The position numbers were made by a program, and so were the translations under genes. DNA of 64,000 bases, taken from positions 18,910,001 to 18,974,000 of the forward strand of contig OU612075.1 in assembly GCA_914767715.1 (NCBI GenBank), in the 5' to 3' direction. A model generated the notes under the pieces. That model ran no database searches, had not been told where the DNA came from, and saw only the letters and a list, made by a program, of their open reading frames with translations. The first letter of the stretch is position 1, and every line of letters starts with the position of its first letter. This stretch comes from Membranipora membranacea (lineage: Eukaryota; Bryozoa; Gymnolaemata; Cheilostomatida; Membraniporidae). Positions 11,594-24,598 of the stretch are shown here, one piece after another.

Positions 11594-14370
11594 GGAGTTC
11601 AAATTTTGCCTATTCATGGAAAAAGTTGTTTAAAAATCTTTCCTGTTTAAATATTCTTGGCCAGGTCGCTTTATTCAAATCTATGAATATTTTTATAATG
11701 TTTACCTGGAGTATTGTGGAAATGGTTATAGGGTGCGAATACTATATACCTTAGAGGACCTTGTGAAGTCTGTTTGATAAACAGCTTTAAAAAATACCAA
11801 CCACCACCACCACCAATATCACAGGTAAACAATGGTAAGTATCAAATTATCTGATGTATCATACGCTACACAAGGGTTGAGGCAACTTGCTTGACTTGTG
11901 ATGACCGCTGAGATGGCGCGAGAATTCAAAGCACTAAAGTTTCATTGATAGCCAAGATCAACAGCAATGAAGAACCGAGACACAGTGTGCACTGGGCATG
12001 GTTTATAAGCATTTAGATGGCAAAAAATACCAACTTTATAGAACTTTACACAAGGAAGATTAGGGTTACCAATCTTTTGGTTACATGTTTGACAACTGGA
12101 ATGATTAGATGCACTTAATTATGTAAAATACAGGGCAAAACCTAAAATTTTCAATTGTCAATGCATCATTTTTCATACAGCTGCTTTGAAATGTAGTGAG
12201 CCAAATGAATAGCACAGTCACATGTGTTGTGTTTGTTTATAAATTTATGATCATATCCATTGTCTGATTGTGTACGAGGGGTTTGGTTTTTTCCAATAAA
12301 TATTCTGGTGTCGCTCACCTGAGCGCCCTTATCAACCATTAGTGCTGTTGCCCATCATTATTCGACTCAAAATGGTGCTATTATCAGAATCAATATAGTT
12401 ATTTTTTGCGTAAAACTCCAGAAGTTATGTCCGTGATTGGCGGTATGAGGTCTAGTATAAAGACGCCTCAATAAAATTTATGGGCCAATGGTTATCTTGA
12501 CATATCAAAACATTGCTGAGCTAACTTTGGCTTTGTCAGCCGATGCTTATCCAAATGTTTGAAATGATGACCAGTGGGTGCATTTTAAATGTTTCTAGCC
12601 TTAACATATGTAGATCCTTGTCTACCAAAAATGACTCGGCTCAGCTTTTCTTCGTAACCAATTAATATGAATTCACAGATTAGTGGTAAACTACACAGAA
12701 TGGCAATTTGTGGGGAAAATACATCACAATATAAATTTTGGTAAGCGATTAGATCTAGCTCAAATTCTGGCAGTTTTTGCATTATGAATTGACTGACATT
12801 CCAGTAACAACCTTTAAAAACACAGGCAAGCTACTTGACAAATAAGACAATCATAAGCAAATGGCCATACACTTGGTCAGGGTCAGATAAGTCCCCTAAT
12901 CCATGAATATATATCGGTGCACTGACCACAAACAAGAGTATGTTTTACGTACTCGATGACGATAAATTCCGATTTAAGGAAGCTAATTGTTTTCAAGGTT
13001 CACAAGTCACTGGTATGTCAGCCAATGTATCGATGAGGAGAACATGTGCATGAGTGGCTTTTAACTTGTGTGCTGTACACAAGACAGTACATATCTGTTT
13101 TTATTTTTTTAAATTACCGATTCTCCTTGAGGCTGTGTGTGATAGTGATAACACACCTAACTAGATTTCCCAGCCGTGTTGTGAGGGTTGTGATATATTT
13201 TACTTTAACACATACAATATTACAGTGCTAACAAATATAAACTATGACAACAGATTAATTATAGGTTGTCAACCTTAATGGCGCTAATGTTAACCCTAAT
13301 GGCGCTAATGGTGGATTAAAAAAGAAAATTTAGTCTTAGTCTTGATGATTTCTGGATTGTCTAGCTGTAAGCGAAGCCTTTAATCCTAACCCTCATGTGC
13401 ACTCAGGGGATTAAAACTACCAGCTATCCTATTAAGATTACTATGATCTGGTATCATCATAGAGTAATAAATAATAATTATTCCAAACTCTATGGCATTA
13501 TGGCCGGGTACCACTTCATTGACGTAACTGTATTTACAATTCAGGAGATCAAGCCTTGTCGAGTGATTTGTCTGTAGTCTCTGATGAAGATGATGATGAT
13601 CGTTTATTACAGTCTCATATTTGAGAAATATTTTGTTTTCGCTGAGCAATAAAAGTTATGGTGTAAACATTAAAAAGTTTTGGTCTGGTTGGTTTTAAAA
13701 ATTGAAAAAAATAAAAAAAAGATTGTAAAAGGAAGCGCTGTCACCAAGCAAAATATATATGAGCCATATCCTGATTACGTTTTTGCCAGTCTCAAGCCTT
13801 TTCAGAAAGGTGAAATGATACCATGATGTAGTACACTGTATAGTCTTGCTCCTCACTTTCTCTCTGTCACGCTAGAACCAGGACAAGCAAATTTCAACAT
13901 CCAATCAGAGTAATGCTGAGATAAATGAATTCGAAACACCATCACATGTCATTCAGCAGTACCCTAGCAAGCTGGCACATAGAATTGATAAATAAAACCA
14001 AGCATATAAAACTGCTCGTTGTTTTATTGTTGAACGGCACATTACAGTCATCACAGACTCGCATGAATGCATCACATATCACAAAGATGCAACAAGTTTC
14101 AGGCAAACATCCATATCACACTTTGTCTTGTTTTCATCCTGTATCCACTATCATCACAATTATTTAGATAAACCTTGATTGTGCTGGAACCATTTATGTA
14201 TGTGCTGTTAGAGCTGACCCAACTAACGCTGACATGATGTGTTGAAAATATTGAATTCCTAGGGAAAAAAAACTTATTCAAAGTAGGCTCTTTTTATACA
14301 TAGTTTCTGACGACTTAAATTCTGTGACTTATGACCCTCCTACTGGCGATTATCCCTAGGCAAAGTGTCA

Positions 14371-14436
14371 ATGTATACATGTATGCATGTACACGTGGTA
14401 CATGGTATACATGGTATACATGGTATACATGGTAAA
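14371..14436. repeat. GGTATACAT simple tandem repeat
   Basis: About 65 bp of TATACATGTATGCATGTACA-type sequence passing into direct repeats of GGTATACAT. The paralogous site near 35617-35660 is shorter, so copy number varies. Confidence 0.7.
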
Positions 14437-14929
14437 CTAATGGACTAGGCTAGTGGTATACTGAGAAGGTCTGCATAGATGGATCTTTATCTTATAGTTG
14501 ATTTTTGGTGTTTTGAATGGGTATTGCAGACTGTTATACAGAACCACAATTACGTTTGCTCCCAATCTGAAACCAACTCAAGCAAAAAGGGACGATGTAT
14601 TCATAAAAACGTCACTTAGCCCGCTACTTGTCTTATAGAACTACCAATGATAAACATGTAATGGAACTATTCAATGTAGTTTGCTAACCTTGGAGCCAGA
14701 ATTCATTAATCAGGATAATGAAGATCTGTGTCACTATCCCACCACCGTGAGCGTATCATTTCAAACAGATAAGTCAGAATAATTGGACAAAGCATTTTTT
14801 TTATGAGTATTTTTTATGAGTATTTTTTAATTTTATGATGAGACAAGTTGGGTGCGTCAAGATCAGCACCCTCACTAAATATAAAAAAAAAATTTTCAGT
14901 TGTGATGAATAGAAGATGAGAACTGCACA

Positions 14930-15048
14930 GCTATTGGCTGTTTTGACCCCTTAAATGACAGTCAAATGACCAATGACAGTAAGTATAAAACAAGCCTCTG
15001 TGAGTGGATACCATCATTGCCTAGGTTGACTGCTAAGAGAGCTGCATC
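14930..15048 (+). promoter_or_regulatory. Core promoter and 5' UTR of gene B
   Basis: A TATAAAA box sits at about 14984, 65 nt before the ATG. A CCAAT motif lies just upstream (14970), with an ATTGG (inverse CCAAT) near 14934. The 5' UTR sequence up to GCTGCATC-ATG is nearly identical in C and partly in D. Transcription start is not visible but is expected about 25-30 nt after the TATA box. Confidence 0.65.
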
Positions 15049-15338
15049 ATGGATATGGCTAGGAATCTTCTCGCTGCTATTGGTAAGCTCCTTCTTCTAA
15101 AATAATTTATCTCACAAATAAATTATTTTAGAAATGTAAGCATTGTACAATCGGAATAGCTTTTATCACAATTTTAGAAGTACTAAAACAGAAAGTTTTC
15201 ACGACAACTGACCAGCTTTTACATATGAAACCTGTTCAACCATATTGAAAATCTGACAGATAACATGTGGCCTAATCATTTCATTTGCTCTCTCATTTAC
15301 AGGAATAGCTGTAATCTGTCTGACAGTGAACTCTCAAG
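15049..15338 (+). other. Split signal-peptide exons of gene B
   Basis: Two short exons (15049-15082 and 15303-15338) encode the N-terminus. The intron splits the Gly-12 codon in phase 1. The peptide begins MDMARN, followed by a hydrophobic core and then NSQ, a plausible signal peptidase site. The same two-exon layout is seen in C (36270-36303, 36521-36565) and D (46640-46673, 47148-47192). The second exon is also present at 46-81 for gene A. C and D add three residues near the end of the hydrophobic core. Confidence 0.85.
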
Positions 15339-18300
15339 GTATGAAAATATGTTGTTTAACTCCTTAACAAATGTGATATTGTCGACCAACATGGGTACAT
15401 ATATATGCGACGACTCATAAAATTTCCCTGTGAGAAAATTGAGTTCAATTTTATACTGTAAAAAATTGACATTAAAATATATCAAGCATCATGCATGACT
15501 GCAATTCAATTAAAAATAAAATTGCCCATGCATTTATGGATGTGTGGATCTGCTCGCTTCAACATCTATGGTTAACTATGGATGCAAGAAGATTCAAGAC
15601 TCAAGGTCAAGTTATTTCTTGTTTAACAGCTCTTCTCGATACGTGTGCTGAGATTGACCCCTGTTTCGAAGTTATCCAAAAAGACTGTGATGCATCAACA
15701 ATGAGACAAATATGTATTAAGGTAAAAACAGGCTGCGTCGATATGACGAGTCTGGGCATCACATCAGTCCCTCTTACAATTTGTGAGCTTGGAGGTGAGT
15801 GCTTCAATCATTAATATTAATTCTTGGACTGGCGGTATTATACTGAGTATGGCTATTTGGGGAGGAATTACATCAGTTATTGGATCTAGCTTAAAACCTG
15901 GTAACTTAAATGTTAAGCTTTGACTCACCCCCCCCCTGTAACAGTATTCAATCAATCATGCGAGCTGCTCGTCAAAAGTTTGCAAGGGTTGGCTGTCACA
16001 TTTTTGAACCAATGAAAGATGAGAAACGCATTCCAGCAACCACACTTAAATTGCCTTCTGATCATTCAGGGTCAGTTGTGTTCCCCTGATCCATAAATAC
16101 ACATTAGTGGTTTTAACCATAACTTGGATTTCATATACATTTCAGTTTGATGACCTTGCACAATGGTGAAAATAGGCTTGAGATAAAGGCAGACAAATAT
16201 GTGGAAAGCAAGCAATAGTAACCATTAGTTTAAAAGGTGTATCTTACTTTAACTCATGTCTTTGGGTTAAGTTGTTTTACATGTATCAGAATTTGTTTTT
16301 GGAAGAATGCCAACAAAGGCATTCACTGTATGATACTCCTTGTTTTCATATACTATCAGATTGGGTTCTGACTGAGATGTCAATCAAATAATATTTCCAT
16401 TTGTTTTTGTTAAATTTTTTTTTTATTATAATTCCAACAGGTCTTGCAGGTTCCACTGAAATGTCTAACGTTACTCATGTCATTGGGGTAAATTGCTTTA
16501 GGTGTATCTGAATATTTCAGAAGAATTTCAAAAGAGGCACAGATTTTATGGAGACAATAAATAAACTCATCTAAAAAACACATTCATCCCACTTCTTGCT
16601 TTCCTTTCCTTTCAAACTTACTTTCAAAACTGTAAGGATTTAATTATTTTTTTCCCTAACTTGCTTTACTTTTTATATTTTTGCAGGTACGCCTCTTGCT
16701 ACTGGGCCGTTTGATGATGGAGATGAAGCTTGTGTATTGGTTCCTTCAACTTCAACTGCCCCAGTGTCGTTCAGTATTTCAGATGGTGCTGATCTTACTG
16801 ATGCTAATGATGATGGTGCTGAGCTGCCAAGCTCTGCAGTTACTGCCGGAAGTAAGTTACATTTTATCAAAGTTAACATTTTGCCGCCCTTATTGGATGT
16901 AAAAAATGCAGAAAGTGCCCGTCTGAGGAATTTATACAAACAATGTAGAGCTTAAGAAATTAACAATTGTGGGCCTGCAGTGATGCCAATTTGATGGACA
17001 TAAGCAATCGATGCAAACTACAAAATCTATATTTATTTGAAGCTGATGGGCCGACCGTGTTAGATACATTCTACACCCCTACCGGTGGCCTTGAGATTTC
17101 ATGTTTGGTTGAAACTCCTGTGACATGCTCACCAGATCGAGGGCTGAGTTGTACAGGTGGCTTAAACTCATTGTATACAACAATCACGGTCACACCATTG
17201 CCTGTGAGTATTAGCAGATCAACTCTTTCTTGCTTAATCTTTACTTAGACATTCTTGAGTTCACGCCCCTACAGGTATACTGGTTAAAGAATTAAGTTTG
17301 AGGATATGTTCGTTTTGGTACTTTGTTAAAGCATGTGTCCAAACAAGCTGTAAAAGGAAAAATTGCTGTCATCTCCAGCTTCCCTAAAGTAAGCAGATAG
17401 GTGGCCTTAGGTAACCATCAAAATTCTATCCTGTGTATCAATTACAGTGCCAAGTTAATGGTACAGATAAGCTATTCTCACAGCAAAAACTCAAAAAGGA
17501 GAATTCTTCCACCATCAAACCATCTCTATTCTCTCTACTTAATAAATCAGCAGCTATAATACAAATCTAACTAAAAATCTGTCTTTCTATTACAGTGCCC
17601 AGTTGCAGGTGGTTGGTCACAATGGGCTCATACAACATCAACATGCTCTGTAACTTGTGGTGATGGAACAGGTTTAAGAACAAGGGAATGTACCAACCCT
17701 GCACCAGAAGGCTGTGGTCTAGAATGTATTGGTGTAGATGAAGAGACAGCAGCCACAACTTGTAATCTTGGTCCAGTGAGTATACAAATAAGCTTAGCTC
17801 TATAACAATAATTTTTATTGTTAAGATGAAAGATTCATTAGCCTTATATCTTTAACATTCCGACAGCGTAATTGACATGTTTAGCAACACCAAATAAACT
17901 CCATGTATGAAAGCACAGTGTTATATGTCGCTATTCTCTTTAAATGGAAACTGCATGAATCATTCCTTGTTTAATATCTAGATATATATGTTCCTTCATC
18001 CTGCGTATGATACTAAGCAGTATTCAAATGGGTTAAGACTTGAAAAATCCATTTCTACGTAAGGCATTGTAATCTGTGACTTTAAGAAGTTGACTTGCAA
18101 CGTACTAGTTATTGATGACTAGTGAAACCTATTTCAGTGCCCTGTGGATGGAGTATGGTCTACTTGGGCAGACACGACAACATGTTCAGTTACCTGTGGA
18201 TCCGGCGTGTTAACCCAAACCAGGATATGTACCCCACCAACTAATGGTGGAGCAGACTGTACAGGTGCAGCTACGCAGAATTCTGCAACAGTATGCGATG

Positions 18301-21300
18301 AAGGAGTTGTGAGTCTATTTTGTCAACATTTATTATTCAAATGAAATTTGAAATGTAGAAAATTAGTTTCACCCATTATTGATATCTTGGCTGAGCAGCT
18401 TGAATTTGAAAGTGCCTATGCTAATTTTAAGGGCGATATACAAAAGCCAAACATACTTTCAACAATTTTAAACGTATAAACTATCTAACAACTGGATTTT
18501 TTATCAATGCTCATGTTATGAATTCCTGAAAATAATTTTTGTTTATTTAGTGTCCACAAGACGGATCCTGGTCGACGTGGGCACAAACGGGAACATGTGA
18601 CTTAACCTGCAACACTGCTACTACAACTGGAATGGCGTTGTTTATGAGATCATGTGATGGGCAAGTCGGTTTTGGAATGTTCTGTCCAGGACTAGACTCG
18701 ATGATGATGCCGTGTGTCCCAGCTTTGCCAAGGGTAAATATTCATGTCATCAAAGACAAGTTAATATGAGGTGAAGTTGTTTATTGTTCAATGATAAATA
18801 CCATGCAGCAAAATGAAGAAGCTTGAGAGAGAAAACATCATAACAAACACAAATAAGTAATAAAGGTAAAAAAAAATATATTGGACCCGATTCCATCACA
18901 TTTCCTGCCCACGTCCGCCTTGAGAGGAGCAATTAAAAATCGTTTCTAACATAATGGCAACTGACATGGTCTGAGAAGCTAGCATAATATTCCATTTTTC
19001 AGCGCCCTATTTTGAGACATAATTTTCTGGACATGATACAAGAGAGTCATTGTGGTTATGCTCAATATTCTGCATAATGCTTCATGATGCTTCATGATGC
19101 TTCATACTCAACTTTCAGTGCGCTATCGACGGAGGATATACACAATGGGTGACAGTTGGGTCTTGTTCTGAGACATGTGGAACAGGAAGGCAAACAAGAC
19201 AGAGGACTTGTACTAATCCTGCTCCTCAGTTTGGTGGAGCTGACTGTTCATCATTAGGGTTGGCCATAGAAACAACCTTTCTGTGTGAGACAGGTGTTGA
19301 GGTAAGTAATTCTGTCCCAAGGATTTCAAAGTCACTTTTTCTGCAGTGAGACTGTTGTAAATCGGAAGAAATAACTGAATGAAGCTGCATAAAAAAATTC
19401 AGTTGAAAATTTTTAAATTTTGTCAACTAGCTTAACTCGGAAAAATTAGTTCGGTTGCAACAAACACTTTCATCACACTCTTTCCAGTGTCCAGTGGTAG
19501 GAGGGTATACACAATGGTCTCAGGGTGCATGCTCTGTCACTTGTGGACCCGGAATGGCAACAAGAACTAGGACATGCACAATGCCATCGCCTTTGAATAA
19601 TGGCGCAACATGTCCGGGGCCAGCCAGCGAAACAACTACTTGCTTCACAACGACTGTAAGTGTACATTATAATTACAGCAGGGTCATCGAGAAATAAATT
19701 TGGGGAAAACATCAGATAGAGCTCACTGTATGACAAGTATAAAATAAATTGAGCTACGAAAGATACACCACCTTAATATGAAAAATAATCTTTATCCATG
19801 TTAACGGCTTTTACTCATAATTTTATTTTGATGAAATCATGCCAAATGTTTGAGCATTGAGATTGTGACAACTCGAACATCATATTCCAGTGCGATGTCA
19901 ACGGTATGTGGGGAAGCTGGCAGGATGGAACTTGCTCTGTTACATGCGGCGCTGGTAGTCAAACTGACACCAGAATGTGTAATAACCCAGCTAAAGTTGG
20001 ATCTGGACTAGCATGTGTGGGGTCAGCGACCCGTACTGTAACATGTGATCGGGGTATCGTAAGTTTATCATTATGTTTCCTTCAGAGTAGCACAGACTTT
20101 TTAATCCTATCTATCTCAATTAAAAACAATATGCAGTTTTCAGCTTCTTTTTATTCATGATATTACTTTGATTTTACTTTGCAGTGTAACGTTGATGGAG
20201 GATGGAGTGTATGGGCAAATGGAGCTTGCAGCGTCACATGTGGATCAGGAACCCTAACAAGAACTAGATCATGCTCTTCCCCTCCAAAGGCAGGTACTGG
20301 AGCTGATTGCCCAGGATTATCCACAGAAACAATGGCATGCACAAGATCAGTAAGTATAACATACTCAATACTTGAGATCATATTGAAAAATTCAAGAGCA
20401 CAAAACATGGACATGAAAACACCTGGTTGGTGTATAAATATGACTTTTATTCCAATGTGCTGCTGTGTGCTAGGATCTAGATATTTTCTTTCATGAATGG
20501 TCCTGAGATGTATTGAATAAAGGATAATCTGATCAGATAAAATAATTAATATAAATATATCACATGTTGCTCTCTATCTGATACAGTGTGATGGAAACTG
20601 GAGTGATTATGGGGATTATAGCACTTGCTCAAAGCCTTGTGGTGGTGGAACAAGAACACGAACTCGGACATGCACAAACCCTGCCCCAATAGCAGGTGGA
20701 AGCACTTGCCCAGGAAGTGATACACAGAGTGCATCATGCAATACTCAGGTTTGTGCTTATATCAGCATCATTGTGTACTTTGGAATTGCATGAATATCAA
20801 CAACATACTATTACCATAACTATTATCATGTCAGCCAGATCATAAATTGAAATTCATTTGACTTTTAAGACATATTATGCATGTACTTAAATATGAATAG
20901 ATATATATATTTAACATGTAATAGAGGAAACTAAGCTAGGTCTTACAGGGGATTGATTGATAAAAACTTTAATTATTTACCCCACAGGTATGCGCAGGTG
21001 CTGGTGGTAGCTCTCCAGGAACTGGTAGAGGTGGCTGCAGATCATCCTCGGGAAGATGCTCAGTAACATGTGGTACAGGGACTAGAGAAGTAAAGACACT
21101 GTGTAGCGGAAGCGGAGTGTTCGAAACTACGTTTGTGGACTGTATTACACCGGTGAGTGAATATGTCAGAATATGAAGGTGGTTTAAACATTCAAAATGT
21201 GAAATTTAATTCAATAATTCTTAACAGAAACTAGCAAAGCAAAGACACACAACGTTAACCAAATAATTATTGACATTACATATAATAAGATAATAAAAGT

Positions 21301-22136
21301 GTGGTTAATTTCACCACCCGAAATTACCCACGCATTTTATCAACTGTCAACAGTAGTTTTTCTGCCTTGAAAGTAAATCATTTCACTAATATATCCAGGC
21401 ATGCCCAGTGACAACTCCAGTAACACCTCCCGTAGTGATTGAACGCCAGAACGGTGGCTATGGACCTTGGTCAAACTGGGGCTCTTGCTCAGTTACATGC
21501 AGAACACCTGGAATCCCAGCAACCCAGAGAGGTATAAGGGTTTGCAACAATCCTCCTCCCGAAAATAATGGACTGAGCTGTATCAATGGTGGATTAGGAG
21601 AGGCTGAAAGATCAAGAGAGTGTATCATATCGGTAAGTCATCCCTCAATTTTAATGTTATCAACAGTTTTGTTGGTTGCGTAAAATTTTGTTTATTGCTC
21701 CTACATCAGCGACAAGATTATATTATATATACATTACTTGTCTTATGTGACTACCGGGAATCGATTCAATATCAGTAATTGTCTGCCCAGTGCTCTGGTA
21801 TGTATATATATATATATGTATATATATACTCACATATATAAATATATACCAGAAATCAATGGACCGTCCTGTTCTTTGGTACTTGAAATGATCCTCATCG
21901 TATATTTGATATTGTAGCAATGTGTAGTTACCGTTACTGACCCTACTTCAATTACCACATCCTTCGCACCTTTAGTGTGTGCGTATAATGAGAGAGTCTG
22001 CAAACAGGGTACACAATGCTGTCCCCGGCGTAACAGAGGCCAAAATGGAAACACTGGTAGAAAAAACAATCGTAAACGCAACAAGAACAACAGGAAAAAC
22101 AAGAGAACCAGGAGACAAGGGAACACAAGAGGCTAG
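15049..22136 (+). CDS. Gene B: secreted ten-TSR protein (complete)
   Basis: Complete paralogue, predicted 860 residues. Exons: 15049-15082, 15303-15338, 15606-15794, 16687-16851, 17043-17203, 17596-17775, 18138-18308, 18551-18733, 19119-19301, 19488-19655, 19891-20058, 20185-20349, 20587-20748, 20988-21152, 21399-21632, 21918-22136. The start ATG lies about 65 nt after a TATA box. Residues 1-23 form a signal peptide with hydrophobic core LLAAIGIAVICLTV. Residues 24-86 are a Cys-containing module, 87-141 an acidic variable segment, 142-195 a linker, 196-788 ten TSRs, and 789-860 a basic tail. The exon lengths sum to a whole number of codons with no internal stop. It shares a 541-bp identical stretch with gene A, which suggests gene conversion. 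Role inferred: secreted matrix, adhesion or recognition protein; ligand unknown. Confidence 0.88.
15606..15794 (+). other. Exon 2 of gene B: N-terminal cysteine module
   Basis: Encodes about 63 residues with a regular cysteine pattern (…ISC…DTCAEIDPC…KDC…ICIKV…GC…TIC…). I do not recognise the family. The start is fixed by phase: only the AG just before GTCAAG keeps the frame from the signal exon, although the polypyrimidine tract before it is weak. The homologous exons are 350-526 (A, four codons shorter), 36834-37022 (C) and about 49090-49261 (D, with an 18-nt deletion that removes one Cys). A distant relative sits at 53165-53300. Confidence 0.7.
16687..16851 (+). other. Variable acidic exon of gene B
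   Basis: Encodes a Ser/Thr/Asp-rich stretch with the constant core TAPVSFSISDGAD, flanked by segments that differ in length and residues between paralogues. Equivalents: 1458-1634 (A), 37896-38069 (C), 50161-50334 (D). Every length is a multiple of 3 (177, 165, 174, 174 nt), so the exon stays phase 1-1 despite indels. It contains one conserved Cys (EACV). Function is unknown; it may be a spacer or a diversifying surface. Confidence 0.7.
17596..21632 (+). other. Ten TSR-encoding exons of gene B
   Basis: Ten consecutive phase 0-0 exons of 162-234 nt. TSR1 to TSR8 begin at a Cys codon (TGC or TGT) immediately after the splice acceptor. TSR1 to TSR7 follow the TSR pattern: an aromatic W-x-x-W or similar strand, C-S-x-T-C-G, a Thr/Arg-rich strand (TRTRTC), then N-P-x-x-x-x-G-x-x-C. 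TSR3 is atypical (CDLTCN). TSR8 has CSKPCG and so lacks the fucosylation Ser/Thr. TSR9 has a Gly/Ser/Arg-rich linker instead of tryptophans. TSR10 has a longer Thr/Pro-rich lead and the W-S-N-W-G-S-C motif. The same order is seen at 2383-6802 (A) and 38803-42814 (C). Confidence 0.88.
21918..22136 (+). other. Last exon of gene B: cysteine cluster and basic tail
   Basis: Encodes 72 residues and the stop codon. It opens with a Thr/Pro-rich stretch, then a small Cys cluster (VCAYNERVCKQGTQCCPRR), then about 35 residues almost entirely Asn, Arg, Lys, Gln and Gly. A positively charged C-terminus on a secreted TSR protein suggests binding to sulphated glycans or other polyanions (inference). Equivalents: 7080-7298 (A) and 43094-43312 (C). 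In D an in-frame TAG at 54753 cuts it off within the Cys cluster. Confidence 0.8.
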
Positions 22137-22552
22137 GATAGAGTTTTGTTAAGAAAAGACAAATGTTCCGATCAGACGCAGCAAACCGTCATGGGGCTCA
22201 TTGAAGATATCTTAAGTATAAACATTTCATTTTAACAACTGTCTAAACAACCATCAACTATTCTACTATATTGGAAAAATTGTCGTTGAAGCCATTGGAG
22301 ATAACTGAAGTTTACATCTTTTTACAACAACTTTTGAAACAGCACTCAGCCATGATTTTGAAACATTGCTTAGCTATTAATTTACTGCCATTCCGGTGAC
22401 TTGCATCGGCAGTGATTGGCAATTGTCGTCTGACAATTATTAATACAGACTGATCAAGATTACAAATGGAATTGTTAAACAACCAACAACTATTTTATGA
22501 CATGCAATAGGTTTCGGATGACTTTTCCTTGTCATAAATATATTTTATAAGC

Positions 22553-22558
22553 AATAAA
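22553..22558 (+). terminator. Poly(A) signal of gene B
   Basis: AATAAA in the same context as in genes A and C, about 420 nt after the stop, followed by TTTGTTGTAAAATCTGTG. Confidence 0.6.
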
Positions 22559-22870
22559 AAATTTGTTGTAAAATCTGTGATAGCCTTCTCAGAAACAAAC
22601 ATATGTGAGCGATGCTTTTAGACATTTGTGAACTATAAGATAGTCGAAGAGACTAAGTTCAGAGGTTATTTCCAATCGGTATGATGAAAGTAACCGGCGT
22701 TGTACTCCCACTGTATATAATATTCTCCACGTGTTGGTGGATTGTCTGCCAAATGAGTGCAAACTAGTACACAGGTTACATAGCACCCTGACACTGACAC
22801 TGTGATGACATCGATCAAGTAAAAAAGGTTTTGATTTGGCTAAATGCACCACTCAGCCACATTGATGCAC

Positions 22871-23647
22871 TAGCAGGATTTAAATAGTGAAACCTCATCA
22901 CCTTAAAATCTTGTCTTAGCTAGTGAATATTGGCATAAGCTAACATCAATTCACTCCAAACTTATCTCATCTTATCAACTTATCTCTATTTCATAAGTAA
23001 GATTCAAAATCATTCCTTTGACCAGCACAATCATGTTGAGCTCTGCCAACGTTCTGTTTAGCAAGGTGCTTGCAAATATATGCACATTTCCTTTCACAAT
23101 TTTTGTCAATCATCACCGCTCCTGGCAGTGTTACAATATTTACACTACCACGATGGCATGGCTCTGCTGTTCTATGCTAACCATAGAGTGTGTCTTGCAT
23201 ACTTTATTCGGACATCCATGTTATGGCATCAATTGGAAGTCATATTAATAAAAACAAACCCACTTAGCTATAGTTGAAACAGCCATTAGGAACGACAGCT
23301 GCAGCCTGTGATGTATACTTTACTGACTATCGTACGAAAAAAACCAGGATGCACTACTGGTAAGATTATAGATAAATTAATTAATTACGTTATTAACGGA
23401 TACTTGATTAACTAATTACTGTAATGCGAAAGTTCTGGGAAGGAATTAACCACACATATGTGGAAAACTAGAAATAAAATTAGATTAGGGTACTTGGGTA
23501 AAGTTGAGTAGCATGTTCTTGTTATCCAGTCTGTGAAAACCCAGTTAAAATGTTATTATCAATTTTCAAAAAAACCCCCCTCTCCCAATTATCAGCAATC
23601 CTTAATCTAAATATTCCCCTATGTGGCTATGCCTGCACAGGCCTAGT
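22871..23647. other. Intergenic region after gene B
   Basis: Homologous to 9561-10336 and about 45372-46142. The junction at about 22875 marks a deletion of some 0.95-1.5 kb relative to the A flank, and the lost part contains the orphan TSR and exon-like sequences. No genes seen. Confidence 0.6.
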
Positions 23648-23652
23648 GGTAT

Positions 23653-24593
23653 TGTATTGGGATGGCTCTTGTTATCACTCTAACCCCAGCATTAATGGCA
23701 ACGGACGACGAAATAAGAAGTGTTGAGTTGTTGTTGGATACTGTATGTCATTATATTCTTCATATTCAAAGTCGAAGTCGTACCCTGATAAAATGATCAA
23801 AGTAAATAAATAAAATAATGATGTGCATAGATTGTGACGATAATCAGCACATCAAAAGACAATAATGGATGGCAGCATATAAAAGAGTGCGTAGTAATAA
23901 ATTGACATCAAATTGACACAATCGTCCTATTAGTTAACTCACAAAATTGATGCCGGATATAGGGTTTATTCCATCCAATAATAGTGTCTGATAGTTAGTA
24001 TACAGATAAATAGGTGCCTGCAATTAAAATACTTTTGTTAAATACCTAATCACGGATAGGAGAAATAGTAGCAATAATAATTTGATACCAGTGGATGCAA
24101 TAAAGCAATGCTTTCTACACTTTATAAAAATGCCATTTGTCATCAATGAAATATAGATTATCCCATGCAGTAATTTAATACAAGAGCTTCGCTGTTGTTA
24201 TTCCACACCAAATATGAACTGAAAATACAATATTGTTTTAACTTACATGTGTGTCACATAGATACAGTGCAGAGTATTGAGATCTTGATATAAAGTGCTT
24301 AGAATCTCATAAAACAGATCGAGTTGTATATAGATAAAATTGTCTCCATATTAGCTGAGATGAGACTAGCGATCACAAAATTTGAACTTGCTTGTTGACG
24401 GTGCAAGTCTAAGATGGTACAAAATAATGTTGCAGTACAAGTATCAGCACATAAGCTGGTATAATGATGTTTGTAACAATAGATAGCTAAAGTATTAAAA
24501 GCTGGCATTATTAGTCTAGTTGTAGTGTGTGTGTTTTTAATAATAATCAAAATGTGTCATTAATTATGACCACGATTGGTGCATACCAATACA
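23653..24593. mobile_element. 941-bp solo-LTR-like insertion
   Basis: Starts TGTATTGGGATG and ends CATACCAATACA, giving TG…CA termini with an 11/12 inverted match. It is flanked by a 5-bp direct repeat GGTAT (23648-23652 and 24594-24598). The uninterrupted site GGTATACTGGG exists at 10337 and 46143. A TATAAAA box lies at 23878. There is no coding sequence. TG…CA ends, a 5-bp duplication and an internal TATA box fit a solo LTR. A non-autonomous DNA transposon with short inverted repeats is the alternative. Confidence 0.7.
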
Positions 24594-24598
24594 GGTAT

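Larger units (their letters stand above)
9181..14929. other. Intergenic region between genes A and B
   Basis: No coding sequence that I can support. Most of it reappears between B and C (22871-36149, interrupted by insertions) and its first part (to about 10770) between C and D (44980-46560). It holds a (GGTATACAT)n-like repeat near 14385-14436 and small poly-C runs. Short ORFs here are not conserved in reading frame between copies. Confidence 0.6.
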
